NCBI RefSeq assembly: GCF_023347535.1
Contig: NZ_CP094473.1
Location: forward strand, 2,232,001 to 2,296,000
Direction of reading: 5' to 3'
Length of the DNA: 64,000 nt
From: Faecalibacterium sp. HTF-F
GTDB lineage: Bacteria; Bacillota; Clostridia; Oscillospirales; Ruminococcaceae
Shown piece after piece: positions 1 through 8,259 of the stretch. Both the position numbers and the translations under genes were made by a program. Below the pieces are notes generated by a model. The model was not told the DNA's origin and ran no database searches. It saw nothing but the letters and a program-made list of their open reading frames with translations. Numbering within the stretch: position 1 is the stretch's first letter; each line of letters starts with the position of its first letter.

Positions 1-358
1 CGGGCACCGTGATGACCGCCTCGGTCACCGGCTCACCCAGATAGCTCTCGGCATCGCGGCGGATCTTGGCTAAGATCATGGCGCTGATCTCCTGCGGGGT
101 CAGGTCCTTGCCGTCGATGTGCACCCGGTAATCGGAGCCCATGTGTCGCTTGATGCTGGAAATGGTGCGCCCGGAGTTGGTGGCGATCTGGCGCTTGGCT
201 GCGCCGCCCACCAGACGCTCCCCGTCTTTGGTAAAGGCCACAACGCTGGGGGTGGTGCGCTCGCCCTCCGCATTGGTGATGACCACGGGCTTGCCGCCCT
301 CCACCACTGCCACACAGGAATTGGTCGTGCCCAGATCAATGCCGATCACTTTGCTCAT
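1..358 (-). CDS. dnaK: Molecular chaperone DnaK (Hsp70), N-terminal part only
   Basis: The reverse strand encodes the first ~119 residues of an Hsp70 ATPase domain. It begins [18 protein letters not shown], the phosphate-1 loop that binds ATP, and continues through the TPSVVAF segment and the GAAKRQ motif. DnaK is the cytoplasmic ATP-dependent chaperone that works with DnaJ and GrpE. The start at 358 is supported by a purine-rich ribosome site (GGAGAGG) about ten bases upstream. The gene runs off the left edge, so the substrate-binding domain is not visible. The upstream gene is an SseB/Sel1 protein rather than grpE, and no CIRCE operator is seen in the 84-base gap. Confidence 0.97.
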   Translation of the reverse strand, partial: MSKVIGIDLGTTNSCVAVVEGGKPVVITNAEGERTTPSVVAFTKDGERLVGGAAKRQIATNSGRTISSIKRHMGSDYRVHIDGKDLTPQEISAMILAKIRRDAESYLGEPVTEAVITVP

Positions 359-442
359 ATCGTCTGTTTCCTCTCCGGTGCCGTTTCTGCACAGAATTTT
401 TATCATTTTCTGATTATTGTAGCGTATCTGTATGACGCTTTT

Positions 443-1543
443 TTAGTCCAATTGTAAAGAATCCATGTCATAGGCTGCAGGCTGTGCAGGCGGCTCAGCG
501 GTCAACTCCCGGATGAGCTGTTCCGCCTCGGCCAGCCACTGGGCCGCGTCCGGCTCCTGTTCCCGGGCCAGAAGGGCAAAACCCTGCCTTGCTTCTGCCG
601 CAAGCGCCAGCGCCTTTTTGCGGCTGGTATAGCGGGTCTCGGTCTGCGCCATGCGCAGGCACACCTGCGGGGTGTACTCGATATCCGGCATGCGGGCAGC
701 GGCTTCCCGCGCTTTTCGGTACCAGATCAGCGCTCTGCCCGTCTCACCCCGGGCGGCGCAGTCATCGCCCAAAGCGATCATAGAGAGTACCTCGCCGCTC
801 TCTGCGGCTTCCTTCCACATGCGGCGGGCCTGTGTGCGGCCGGGCCGGGTGCCGCGGCCCTTATAAATGCAGTCTGCCAGCCGGGAAAGTCCCATGGCGC
901 TGCCAAGCTCGGCGGCTTTTTCAAAGCATTCCACCGCCTGTTCCCAGCAGCCCTTGCGGGCGGCTTCCTTTCCGGCGTCTGCCTCCGCGTCTCCGGGTTC
1001 CTCGGGGGTGTGGCCCGCGTGCAGCAGACCGTTGAGCAGTGCCCCATCCAGCGTAGCCGAGTGGCTCCACGGGTCCAGCACAACGCCATCGATGCCCGGG
1101 GTGCTGAGGGCCAGCTCCATGGCATCCTGCAGCGTGTAGTCCGCCATAGGCCGGGCGGCGGTGCTGCGGTCGCCGCAGGCCGCAGCGCCGGAGGTGAACA
1201 GCGGCAGCCATGTGCGGCCCTTGTCATTGCGCAGGGTCCACAGCTGCAGGCCCTTTGCCTTTTCGGCGGGGACCGGGTGCTCCGTCCATGGAGCGGGCAT
1301 GTTGTGCACGGTCAGAGCCGTCTGCAGCGGCACCAGAACATGGGTCTCCATTTCCAGCGCATAGTTCAGTGCGCCCATCAGCGTCCAGAACGCTTCCTCG
1401 TTCTGGCCCTTGTAAAGATTTTCCACTGCCTGCTCAAAGGCCGGGCAGCCGGTCCCCGCCGGGCTGTAGGTCGGGGCGGTCTGCCGGCGCTTGTGGGTGC
1501 CCACCGGGCGCAGCCGGATGCCGCCATCTGCTCTTCTTGCCAT
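443..1543 (-). CDS. SseB N-terminal domain / Sel1-like repeat protein
   Basis: A 366-residue soluble protein. Residues ~35-180 resemble the SseB N-terminal domain (pattern EEAFWTLMGALNYA, then a WLPLFTS strand and a GVVLDPWS segment). The second half carries alpha-helical Sel1/TPR-like repeats such as AVECFEKAAELGSAMGLSRLADCIYKG, which usually mediate protein-protein contacts. I chose the internal ATG at 1543 rather than an ATG 23 codons upstream because MARRADGG has a weak GGTGAG site just before it. It lies upstream of dnaK in the same orientation and may be cotranscribed. The biochemical role is unknown. Confidence 0.75.
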   Translation of the reverse strand: MARRADGGIRLRPVGTHKRRQTAPTYSPAGTGCPAFEQAVENLYKGQNEEAFWTLMGALNYALEMETHVLVPLQTALTVHNMPAPWTEHPVPAEKAKGLQLWTLRNDKGRTWLPLFTSGAAACGDRSTAARPMADYTLQDAMELALSTPGIDGVVLDPWSHSATLDGALLNGLLHAGHTPEEPGDAEADAGKEAARKGCWEQAVECFEKAAELGSAMGLSRLADCIYKGRGTRPGRTQARRMWKEAAESGEVLSMIALGDDCAARGETGRALIWYRKAREAAARMPDIEYTPQVCLRMAQTETRYTSRKKALALAAEARQGFALLAREQEPDAAQWLAEAEQLIRELTAEPPAQPAAYDMDSLQLD

Positions 1544-1620
1544 CTGCTCACCATTCTTCCAGTTTCTGTAATCTATTTCAGTATAACAGGTTTTGCGCAA
1601 TTTCTCAATCAACAGTTGAA

Positions 1621-1668
1621 ACCCTCTCAGTCAAACCCTACGGGTTTGCCAGCTCTCCCGAAGGGCAA
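1621..1668. repeat. Dispersed palindromic intergenic repeat (CAAACCC/GGGTTTG type)
   Basis: A stem-forming stretch containing CAAACCCTACGGGTTTG followed by AGCTCTCCCGAAGGG. This looks like a degenerate member of the intergenic palindromic repeats common in gut Clostridia. It sits between the SseB-like gene and the small membrane peptide gene and encodes nothing evident. Confidence 0.5.
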
Positions 1669-1767
1669 GTGTTAAATTTTTCGCTCCACCTTGACTTTTG
1701 CCCTGAAGCGCATATAATAAGGGTAGGCAATGAGATGAGCGTTCTCAAGGGATTCATGCCAAAAGCG

Positions 1768-1806
1768 AAGCCCCCCGGTATTCGGAGTACCGGGGGGCTT
1801 CTTTTA
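1768..1806. terminator. Bidirectional intrinsic terminator
   Basis: A near-perfect GC-rich hairpin (AAGCCCCCCGGTA / TACCGGGGGGCTT with a short loop) followed by CTTTT on the plus strand and a T-rich tail on the minus strand. It lies immediately past the stop codon of the minus-strand small peptide gene. Confidence 0.85.
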
Positions 1807-1908
1807 GTGTTTGCTGCCCTTGCCTATCTTGCCGTCGATCCAGCTGCAAAGGTAGTAGGCAACTACCTGCGCTGCAACGGTTTGAATAAATGAAATGAGC
1901 GTATGCAA
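1804..1908 (-). CDS. 34-residue single-span membrane peptide
   Basis: A short reading frame with start TTG preceded by a near-ideal AAAGGAGGTGAG ribosome site eight bases away. The translation runs MHTLISFIQTVAAQVVAY, then YLCSWIDGKIGKGSKH: one hydrophobic span followed by a charged tail. It has its own promoter (TTGAAT-17-TATACT at 1960-1988) and a strong terminator just past the stop, so it looks like an independent one-gene unit. The architecture resembles small membrane peptides that recur in Clostridia, and also type I toxin-like peptides. No antisense RNA can be shown here, so any toxin role is speculation. Confidence 0.65.
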   Translation of the reverse strand: MHTLISFIQTVAAQVVAYYLCSWIDGKIGKGSKH

Positions 1909-1959
1909 GGAACTCACCTCCTTTCCGCGACTGGGGGATCGGAGAAGGGCCGCAGAGAC

Positions 1960-1988
1960 AGTATAGCACAAGGTCCGACAACATTCAA
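1960..1988 (-). promoter_or_regulatory. Sigma-A-type promoter for the small membrane peptide
   Basis: On the minus strand TTGAAT (1983-1988) and TATACT (1960-1965) are separated by 17 bases. The TTG start lies about 50 bases downstream. Confidence 0.7.
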
Positions 1989-2027
1989 TTTTGTGCTTTC
2001 ACTATGGCATTTTGCCTTTTTCTGCGC

Positions 2028-2033
2028 TATAAT
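2028..2033 (+). promoter_or_regulatory. -10 element upstream of the ABC exporter genes
   Basis: A consensus TATAAT lies 45 bases before the first exporter gene. No convincing -35 hexamer stands at the right distance. The gene's ribosome site AGAAGGAGAA follows. Confidence 0.5.
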
Positions 2034-2077
2034 AAGATGGTTTTATTTAATAATGTACAGAAAGAAGGAGAACCGCC

Positions 2078-3817
2078 TTGAACAAGATGCTGAGCTACCT
2101 GAAGGGCTACAGGCGCGTGGCTGCGCTTGCTCCCCTTTTCAAGATGCTGGAAGCTACGTTCGACCTGTTCGTGCCGCTGGTGATGGCGGACATCGTGAAC
2201 ATCGGCATTGCCGCCCACGATTTCCACTACATCCTTGTGCGGTGTGGACTTTTGCTGCTGCTGGCTTTCATCGGCCTTGTCTGCAGCCTGACGGCGCAGT
2301 ATTTTTCCGCAAAGGCAGCGGTGGGCTATTCCACAGCCCTGCGCCATGCCCTGTTTGCGCATATCCAGACCCTGAGCTTTACCGAGATGGACACGCTGGG
2401 CACCAGCACCCTCATCACTCGCATGACCAGCGACATGAATCAGGTGCAGAACGGCCTGAACCTGTTTTTGCGCCTGTTCCTGCGCAGCCCGTTCGTGGTC
2501 ATCGGTGCCATGGTCATGGCCGTTACGGTCAACTCCCGGGCCGCGCTGATCTTTGTTGTCACCATCCCGCTGCTGAGCGTGGTGGTGTTCAGCATCATGG
2601 CAGCCACGCGGCCCCTGTATAAAACGGTGCAGAACCGTCTGGACCGCGTGCTGGGCCTGACCCGCGAAAACCTGACCGGTGTGCGTGTCGTGCGCGCCTT
2701 TGATAAGGAAGCCAGCGAGGTGGAGCGCTTTGAGAACGCCAACGACCTGCTGACCCGGATGCAGCTGCATGTGGGCCACATTTCCGCCCTGATGAACCCG
2801 CTGACCTATGTGCTCATCAACATTGCCATCGTGGCGCTGCTGTACGTGGGCAGCATCGAGATCAATGTGGGCGGCATGGCCTCCGGCGACGTCATTGCTC
2901 TGGTAAACTACATGAATCAGATCCTGGTGGAGCTGGTCAAGCTGGCCAACCTCATCGTGCAGGTGAGCAAGGGCCTTGCCTGCGCAGGCCGCGTACAGGC
3001 TGTACTGGACACGCAGCCCGGCATGGCCTTCCCGAAAAAGCTTCTGGGCGAGGTGCCAACCGGAAAAACCGGCGATGCCGTTCGCTTTGACCACGTAAGC
3101 CTGACCTACGCGGGCGCAGGCGCACCCAGTCTTTCCGACATCAGCTTTACCGCAAAGCAGGGCCAGACCATCGGCGTCATCGGCGGCACCGGCAGCGGCA
3201 AGTCCAGTCTGGTGAACCTTATCCCCCGCTTCTACGATGCCACCGAGGGCAGGGTCGAAATCATGGGCCGCGACGTCCGCAGCTACCCCCGCGAAGCACT
3301 GCGCGGCAAGGTGGCCGTGGTGATGCAGAAGGCCCAGCTGTTCGGCGGCACCATCCGCTCCAACCTGCTGTGGGGCCGCAAAAATGCATCGGATGAAGAG
3401 CTGTGGCAGGCCCTTGAGACCGCACAGGCGGCAGAATTTGTCCGGGCGAAGCCCCTTGGGCTGGACGAGCCCGTGGAGCAGGGCGGCCGCAACCTGTCCG
3501 GCGGCCAGAAGCAGCGCCTGACCATTGCCCGCGCCCTTGTGGGCAGGCCGGACATCCTCATTCTGGACGACAGCTCCAGCGCACTGGACTACGCCACCGA
3601 CGCCGCTCTGCGCAAGGCACTGGCGGCTCTGCCCGGCAGCCTGACCGTGTTCATCGTGAGCCAGCGTGCCGCCAGCCTGCAGCACGCGGATCAAATTCTG
3701 GTGCTGGACGACGGCCATCTGGTGGGCATCGGCACCCACGACCAGCTGCGCCAGACCTGCCCCGTCTACGAGGAGATCTACGAGAGCCAGTTCAAGAAAG
3801 GGGATGCGCAGAAATGA
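2078..3817 (+). CDS. Heterodimeric ABC exporter, subunit with degenerate ATP site
   Basis: A 579-residue half transporter: six membrane spans (~1-320) fused to an ATPase domain. Walker A GGTGSGKSS begins near residue 369 and the signature LSGGQ near 473. Walker B reads ILILDDSSSALD, so the catalytic glutamate is aspartate (~498), and the switch histidine is glutamine (SQR, ~529). These are the substitutions expected for the subunit that supplies the non-hydrolysing site of a TM287/288- or BmrCD-type heterodimer. The next gene overlaps by four bases (ATGA) and carries the complementary features. Substrate unknown; a multidrug or lipid exporter is likely. Confidence 0.9.
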   Translation: MNKMLSYLKGYRRVAALAPLFKMLEATFDLFVPLVMADIVNIGIAAHDFHYILVRCGLLLLLAFIGLVCSLTAQYFSAKAAVGYSTALRHALFAHIQTLSFTEMDTLGTSTLITRMTSDMNQVQNGLNLFLRLFLRSPFVVIGAMVMAVTVNSRAALIFVVTIPLLSVVVFSIMAATRPLYKTVQNRLDRVLGLTRENLTGVRVVRAFDKEASEVERFENANDLLTRMQLHVGHISALMNPLTYVLINIAIVALLYVGSIEINVGGMASGDVIALVNYMNQILVELVKLANLIVQVSKGLACAGRVQAVLDTQPGMAFPKKLLGEVPTGKTGDAVRFDHVSLTYAGAGAPSLSDISFTAKQGQTIGVIGGTGSGKSSLVNLIPRFYDATEGRVEIMGRDVRSYPREALRGKVAVVMQKAQLFGGTIRSNLLWGRKNASDEELWQALETAQAAEFVRAKPLGLDEPVEQGGRNLSGGQKQRLTIARALVGRPDILILDDSSSALDYATDAALRKALAALPGSLTVFIVSQRAASLQHADQILVLDDGHLVGIGTHDQLRQTCPVYEEIYESQFKKGDAQK

Positions 3818-5589
3818 GTGCAAAAGCAAAAAATAGGCTGACTCCGCAGCAGCGCAAGGCCACCCTGACCCGTGTTCTGGGCAAGATCAGACCTTATTCC
3901 CTGTTTGTGGTGTGCAGCCTTGTGGTGGCCGCCGTGAGTGTGGGTGCACAGCTGTATATCCCCATCCTGTGCGGCAGCGCCATCGATCTGATGCTGGGCA
4001 AAGGTGCCGTGGATTTTGGCGGTGTGATGCGCATTATGATCGAAGTGCTGGTGGTAGCCGCAGCGGCTGCACTGGCCCAGTGGCTGCTGAGCGTGTGCAA
4101 CAACCGCATCACCTTCCTTGTCAGCCGGGACCTGCGCAACGAAGCCCTGCGCAAGATCCAGACCCTGCCGCTGTCCTATCTGGACAGCCACCCCTCCGGC
4201 GACATTGTGAGCCGCATGGTGGCAGATGTGGACACCTTTGCGGACGGCCTGCTGGTGGGCTTCACCCAGCTGTTCAGCGGCATCCTGACCATTCTGGGCA
4301 CATTGCTCTTCATGCTCAGCGAGAACGTGCCCATCACGCTGGTGGTGGTGTGCATCACCCCGCTCAGCCTTGTGGTGGCAAGCTTCCTTGCCAAGCGCAG
4401 CTATGGTTACTTCCAGAGTCAAAGCACCGTGCGCGGCGAGCAGACCGCCTTGGTCAACGAGATGATCGAGGGCCAGAAGGTGGTGCAGGCCTTCGGCCAC
4501 GAGACCGAGAGCCTTGCCGCCTTTGACGAGGTGAACGGCCGTCTGCAGGATGTGAGCCTGAAGGCCATCTTCTTTTCCAGCCTGACCAACCCCGCCACCC
4601 GCTTTGTGAACAACATCGTGTACGCAGGCGTGGGCCTTGTGGGTGCCGTGTACGCAGTGCGGGGCGGCATCACCATCGGCCAGCTGAGCGTGTTTTTGAG
4701 CTACGCCAACCAGTACACCAAACCCTTCAATGAGATCTCCGGCGTGGTGACGGAGCTGCAGAACGCTCTGGCCTGTGCGGCCCGCGTGTTCGACCTGCTG
4801 GACGCCGACGATCAGGTACCGGAAGCCGAGAACGCTCCCGTGCTGCAGCCGGACGGCCATGTGCAGCTGGAAAACGTTTCCTTCCGCTACCTGCCCGACC
4901 GCCCGCTGATCGAGGGCCTTTCCCTCGACGTGAAGCCCGGTCAGCGCATCGCCATCGTGGGCCCCACGGGCTGCGGCAAGACCACCCTCATCAACCTGCT
5001 CATGCGGTTCTATGACGTGAACGGCGGCAGCATCAAAGTATCCGGCACTGACATCCGGGATGTGACCCGCGCTTCCCTGCGCGGCAGCTACGGCATGGTG
5101 CTGCAGGACACCTGGCTGCGGGCCGGTACCGTGCGGGAGAACATCGCCTACGGCAAGCCGGATGCAAGCCTTGAAGAGATCGTGGCAGCAGCCAAAGCCG
5201 CCCATGCAGACAGCTTCATCCGCCGCCTGCCCGAGGGCTACGACACCGTTATCGCCGAGGACGGCGGCAACATCAGTCAGGGCCAGAAACAGCTGCTGTG
5301 CATCGCCCGCGTGATGCTCTGCCTGCCGCCGATGCTGATTCTGGACGAGGCCACCTCCTCCATCGATACCCGCACCGAGGTGCGCATCCAGAAAGCCTTT
5401 GCCCGCATGATGCAGGGCCGCACCAGCTTCATCGTAGCCCACCGCCTTTCCACCATCCGGGAGGCCGACGTCATCCTTGTGATGAAGGACGGCCACATCG
5501 TGGAGCAGGGCGATCACGACCAGCTGCTGGCTGCAGGCGGCTTCTACGCCAAGCTCTACAACAGCCAGTTCGAGGGCGTGGAGACCTGA
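3814..5589 (+). CDS. Heterodimeric ABC exporter, catalytic subunit
   Basis: A 591-residue half transporter with an N-terminal six-span membrane domain and a C-terminal ATPase. Walker A GPTGCGKTT starts near residue 383, Walker B is ILDEATSS with the catalytic Glu near 512, and the switch His is present (AHR, ~543). The signature is degenerate (ISQGQ instead of LSGGQ, ~487), which completes the non-hydrolysing site formed with the partner subunit. The gene is translationally coupled to the upstream gene by an ATGA overlap and followed by an intrinsic terminator, giving a two-gene operon. The transported substrate cannot be read from the sequence. Confidence 0.92.
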   Translation: MSAKAKNRLTPQQRKATLTRVLGKIRPYSLFVVCSLVVAAVSVGAQLYIPILCGSAIDLMLGKGAVDFGGVMRIMIEVLVVAAAAALAQWLLSVCNNRITFLVSRDLRNEALRKIQTLPLSYLDSHPSGDIVSRMVADVDTFADGLLVGFTQLFSGILTILGTLLFMLSENVPITLVVVCITPLSLVVASFLAKRSYGYFQSQSTVRGEQTALVNEMIEGQKVVQAFGHETESLAAFDEVNGRLQDVSLKAIFFSSLTNPATRFVNNIVYAGVGLVGAVYAVRGGITIGQLSVFLSYANQYTKPFNEISGVVTELQNALACAARVFDLLDADDQVPEAENAPVLQPDGHVQLENVSFRYLPDRPLIEGLSLDVKPGQRIAIVGPTGCGKTTLINLLMRFYDVNGGSIKVSGTDIRDVTRASLRGSYGMVLQDTWLRAGTVRENIAYGKPDASLEEIVAAAKAAHADSFIRRLPEGYDTVIAEDGGNISQGQKQLLCIARVMLCLPPMLILDEATSSIDTRTEVRIQKAFARMMQGRTSFIVAHRLSTIREADVILVMKDGHIVEQGDHDQLLAAGGFYAKLYNSQFEGVET

Positions 5590-5615
5590 GAAGGGGCCTG
5601 CCCCAGAAAAGAAGG

Positions 5616-5649
5616 AAACCGGCAGGACATTGCATCCCGCCGGTTTTTT
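5616..5649 (+). terminator. Intrinsic terminator after the ABC exporter operon
   Basis: AACCGGC and GCCGGTT arms flank a short loop and are followed by TTTTTT, 27 bases past the exporter stop codon. Confidence 0.85.
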
Positions 5650-5823
5650 CTTATCTTCCGCCTGCCCTGTCAAGGGGAAAATTCCGCCGCTGGCTGCTTT
5701 TCACGCAGATTTTGGGGCGATTCACGCAGATTTCATTTCCTTTGCCCCTCTTTTGTGCTATTATCAGGTCAGGATAATTACGGGGGGGTATGTTTTCCCT
5801 TTCCGGCTCAAAGGAGGAGTTTT

Positions 5824-7107
5824 ATGAAACTGCACAAGTTCATTCAACGCATCTGCGCTGCCACTGTGGCAAGTGCACTCACCCTGTCGCTGTGCACACC
5901 GGTGCTGGCGGAAGGGATTGCAGCCCTGCCCGCCCCGACGTCCGGCACCTCGCAGCCGGATGAAACGGGCGATGTCCCCATTGACCCGGCCCACTTCCCG
6001 GATGAAAACTTCCGTAAGTATCTGGGGCAGAAGGCTATTGATGATGACAAAAATGGCATTCTCAGCCAAACCGAGCGGGAAAAAGTAACCGCTATCGTTC
6101 TCCACAGTGCAGGAAACATCAGCGACCTGACCGGCATTAAATATTTCCCGAATCTGAAAGAGTTGTACTGCAACGGCGGGGATCTTGCCAACCTTGATGT
6201 GAGCCAAAATACTAAGCTGACCAATCTGTACTGTTACAACAATCAGCTCACCAGTCTGGATGTAAGTGAAAACACCAAGCTGACTGAACTGGACTGCTCC
6301 GACAACCAGCTCGCCAATCTGGATGTAAGTGAAAACCCCGAGCTGACCTATCTGAAATGCGGCAGCAATCAGCTCACCCGCCTGGATTTGCACGTCAACA
6401 CCGCATTGGAAACGCTAATCTGCGACAATAACCAGCTCACCAGCTTGAATCTGAGCAGCAACACCGCGCTGACTCAGGTGTATTGCTCCGGCAACAAGCG
6501 CCAGATCACCGTGGGCGAGACCGGCCAGTTTGATCTGTCCGCGCTGAAGGGCTTTGACGTTTCCAAAGCCTCCGGCTGGTCTGAGGGTGCCACTGTGGAT
6601 GGGAATATCCTGACCGTGCCGTACGGCGTGACCGAGATATCCTATCGATATGATCTGGATCTGGGCAACAGAAAGCGCGAGACGTTCACCCTTACCTTTG
6701 ACAAGGTGGAAGAGCCCGACCTTCCCGACGATTCGAGTGCCCCCGCAGACACCGGCAGCACCGCAGGCGGCGCCATTGCCGCTGTGGCCGTGGGCGGCGC
6801 GGCCGTGTGGGGCGGCTATGAGCTCGTCACCCGCGTGATGCTGCACAGCCTGCTGCCCGAGGGCGCAGCCATCCCGGCCAGCCGCGGCCAGCTGGCCTTG
6901 CTGGTGTGGAACACCGCAGGCCGTCCCGAACCCGTGAACGCCCCTGCTTTTGCGGATGTGACCGACCCGGACACCGCCAGAGCGGCCCAGTGGTGCGTGG
7001 AGCAGGGCCTGCTGACCCTGAAGAAGGACGGCAGCTTTGACCCGGACGGCTGGACACCCAAGTTCCGTGTGATTCAGGTGTGGAACAAGGCATTCCCCAA
7101 GCAGTAA
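5824..7107 (+). CDS. Secreted leucine-rich repeat protein with SLH-like C-terminus
   Basis: A 427-residue exported protein. The start at 5824 is set by AAAGGAGGAG just upstream. An N-terminal signal peptide (KLHKF, a hydrophobic core, cleavage near VLAEG) precedes about seven ~21-residue repeats of the form LDVSxNTxLTxLxCxxNQLT (~residues 95-215). A short beta-rich domain, an Asp/Pro/Ser-rich linker and a hydrophobic AIAAVAVGGAAVWGG stretch follow. The last ~75 residues (FADVTDPDTARAAQWCVEQGLL) resemble an S-layer homology-type module. A role in surface display and protein binding is plausible. There is no LPXTG signal. Confidence 0.8.
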   Translation: MKLHKFIQRICAATVASALTLSLCTPVLAEGIAALPAPTSGTSQPDETGDVPIDPAHFPDENFRKYLGQKAIDDDKNGILSQTEREKVTAIVLHSAGNISDLTGIKYFPNLKELYCNGGDLANLDVSQNTKLTNLYCYNNQLTSLDVSENTKLTELDCSDNQLANLDVSENPELTYLKCGSNQLTRLDLHVNTALETLICDNNQLTSLNLSSNTALTQVYCSGNKRQITVGETGQFDLSALKGFDVSKASGWSEGATVDGNILTVPYGVTEISYRYDLDLGNRKRETFTLTFDKVEEPDLPDDSSAPADTGSTAGGAIAAVAVGGAAVWGGYELVTRVMLHSLLPEGAAIPASRGQLALLVWNTAGRPEPVNAPAFADVTDPDTARAAQWCVEQGLLTLKKDGSFDPDGWTPKFRVIQVWNKAFPKQ

Positions 7108-7122
7108 CCTGACGGCAAAAGG

Positions 7123-7266
7123 CCGGCGCAAACTCCTTCAGTCTCGCATTCGCTCGACAGCTCCCTCAGTGAGGGAGCCTCTGGCGAAGAGATAAGGCTT
7201 TATGCCATGCCAAAGCCTCCCTCACAGAGGGAGGTGGCACGGCGTAAGCCGTGACGGAAGGAGTTA
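7123..7266. repeat. Dispersed palindromic repeat, copy A (57-base core at 7210-7266)
   Basis: The core contains CCTCCCTC/GAGGGAGG and GGCACGGCGTAAGCCGTG palindromes and ends GGAAGGAGTTA. A copy differing at only a few positions lies on the opposite strand at 52774-52830. The left half (7140-7180) has a second CTCCCTCAGTGAGGGAG palindrome. Confidence 0.85.
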
Positions 7267-7297
7267 CGTCGACCTTTCTTTGCTGCTTTTATTTCTT

Positions 7298-8245
7298 TCA
7301 CCCGATCTGCTGCACCACCGGTTCATCCGGCGGCGGAGTGAGGGTGGAATGCTCCACGATGAACTGCTCTGCCCTCTCCCGGGCCAGACGCTGGCGCACC
7401 TTGCGTGCATCGTTGGCCGGGAAGGTGCGCTCACCGTCCAGCTTCGCGTCCCAGTGGGCAGCGGCTGCCGCCACCTCGGCGTCCGAGGGTGCAAGTCCTT
7501 CCTTTTCCGCCACCAGCAACAGCCCCAGCCAGCTGCGCAGCTTGCGCTCTGCCTGCGTGTGGAGCCAGACGCGGAACTCCTCCACGGTCTGACCGCGCAC
7601 CTTGAGGAACTGGTCAAAGTTGATGCCGTTGGCCTGCAGGCTCAGGTTGAACTGCCGCTGCTCGGCAAAGTAATTGCCGCCCACCAGCTGTTTGGGCAGT
7701 GTGCCCGTTACCGCATCGCCCAGCTGCCACACCAGCTCCCTGCGGGCACGCTGCACCGCCTGTGCGCAGCGCTGGGCCCAGATGTCCCGGGCCACCTGCC
7801 GGCGCAGCGCTGCCTTGCCCGCGGCGTCGGCTGCACGCTCCTCGTCGCCGTGGTGACGGTTGATCTCCAGTTCAATGGTCAGCTGCCGGATGGGGTGCGG
7901 CTCCACGGCCTGCACGAAACCGGTGTACTGCCCCACTTCCAGCGGCGGCAGCGCGTAGAACTGCGCCCCCGCCCGGAAGCCCTCGGCCCGGTTCACCGCC
8001 AGCAATTCAAAATCCGGGTCGGTCACCGGCACCACATGGTACTCCCGCACCAGCTGCTCATACAGCGCCGAAAAGCCGCCCAGAATAGTGCGGTTCACCG
8101 CCTCAGTCAGCAGACCGTCCTCTTCCTGCGGCGCGTCCGGCCCTGCCTGCACCTGTGCAATGGCTGCCGCCAGTTCCTCGGCACCGGCTGTGAATACCAG
8201 ACGGCAGTCGCCCGGCTCAGCCATGCCAAAATGTTCCAGTTTCAT
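7298..8245 (-). CDS. Trigger-factor-like chaperone protein
   Basis: A 315-residue soluble protein. Residues ~190-290 match the C-terminal chaperone region of trigger factor: NYFAEQRQFNLSLQANGINFDQFL, TVEEFR, QAERKLRSWLGLLLVAEKEGL, APSDAEV. The FKBP-type peptidyl-prolyl isomerase domain is not recognisable and the ribosome-binding signature GFRxGxxP is absent, although a GFRAGAQF stretch near residue 90 is a possible relic. At 315 residues it is shorter than true trigger factor (~430). It may be a specialised chaperone or an SurA/PrsA-like derivative without export signal. It lies 14 bases downstream of a DUF3592 gene, probably in one operon. Confidence 0.65.
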   Translation of the reverse strand: MKLEHFGMAEPGDCRLVFTAGAEELAAAIAQVQAGPDAPQEEDGLLTEAVNRTILGGFSALYEQLVREYHVVPVTDPDFELLAVNRAEGFRAGAQFYALPPLEVGQYTGFVQAVEPHPIRQLTIELEINRHHGDEERAADAAGKAALRRQVARDIWAQRCAQAVQRARRELVWQLGDAVTGTLPKQLVGGNYFAEQRQFNLSLQANGINFDQFLKVRGQTVEEFRVWLHTQAERKLRSWLGLLLVAEKEGLAPSDAEVAAAAAHWDAKLDGERTFPANDARKVRQRLARERAEQFIVEHSTLTPPPDEPVVQQIG

Positions 8246-8259
8246 CCTCTTTTCCCCTT

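Noticed and set aside
2027..5673. Long reading frames antisense to both ABC exporter genes (600 and 631 codons)
   Set aside because: They mirror the high-GC coding strand (His/Gln/Gly/Ala-rich composition), show no domain and lack ribosome sites; the sense genes are clear.
5850..7107. LRR repeats or intergenic repeats as a CRISPR array
   Set aside because: The leucine-rich repeats are in-frame protein repeats, and the other repeats are dispersed palindromes without regular unique spacers; no cas genes are present.
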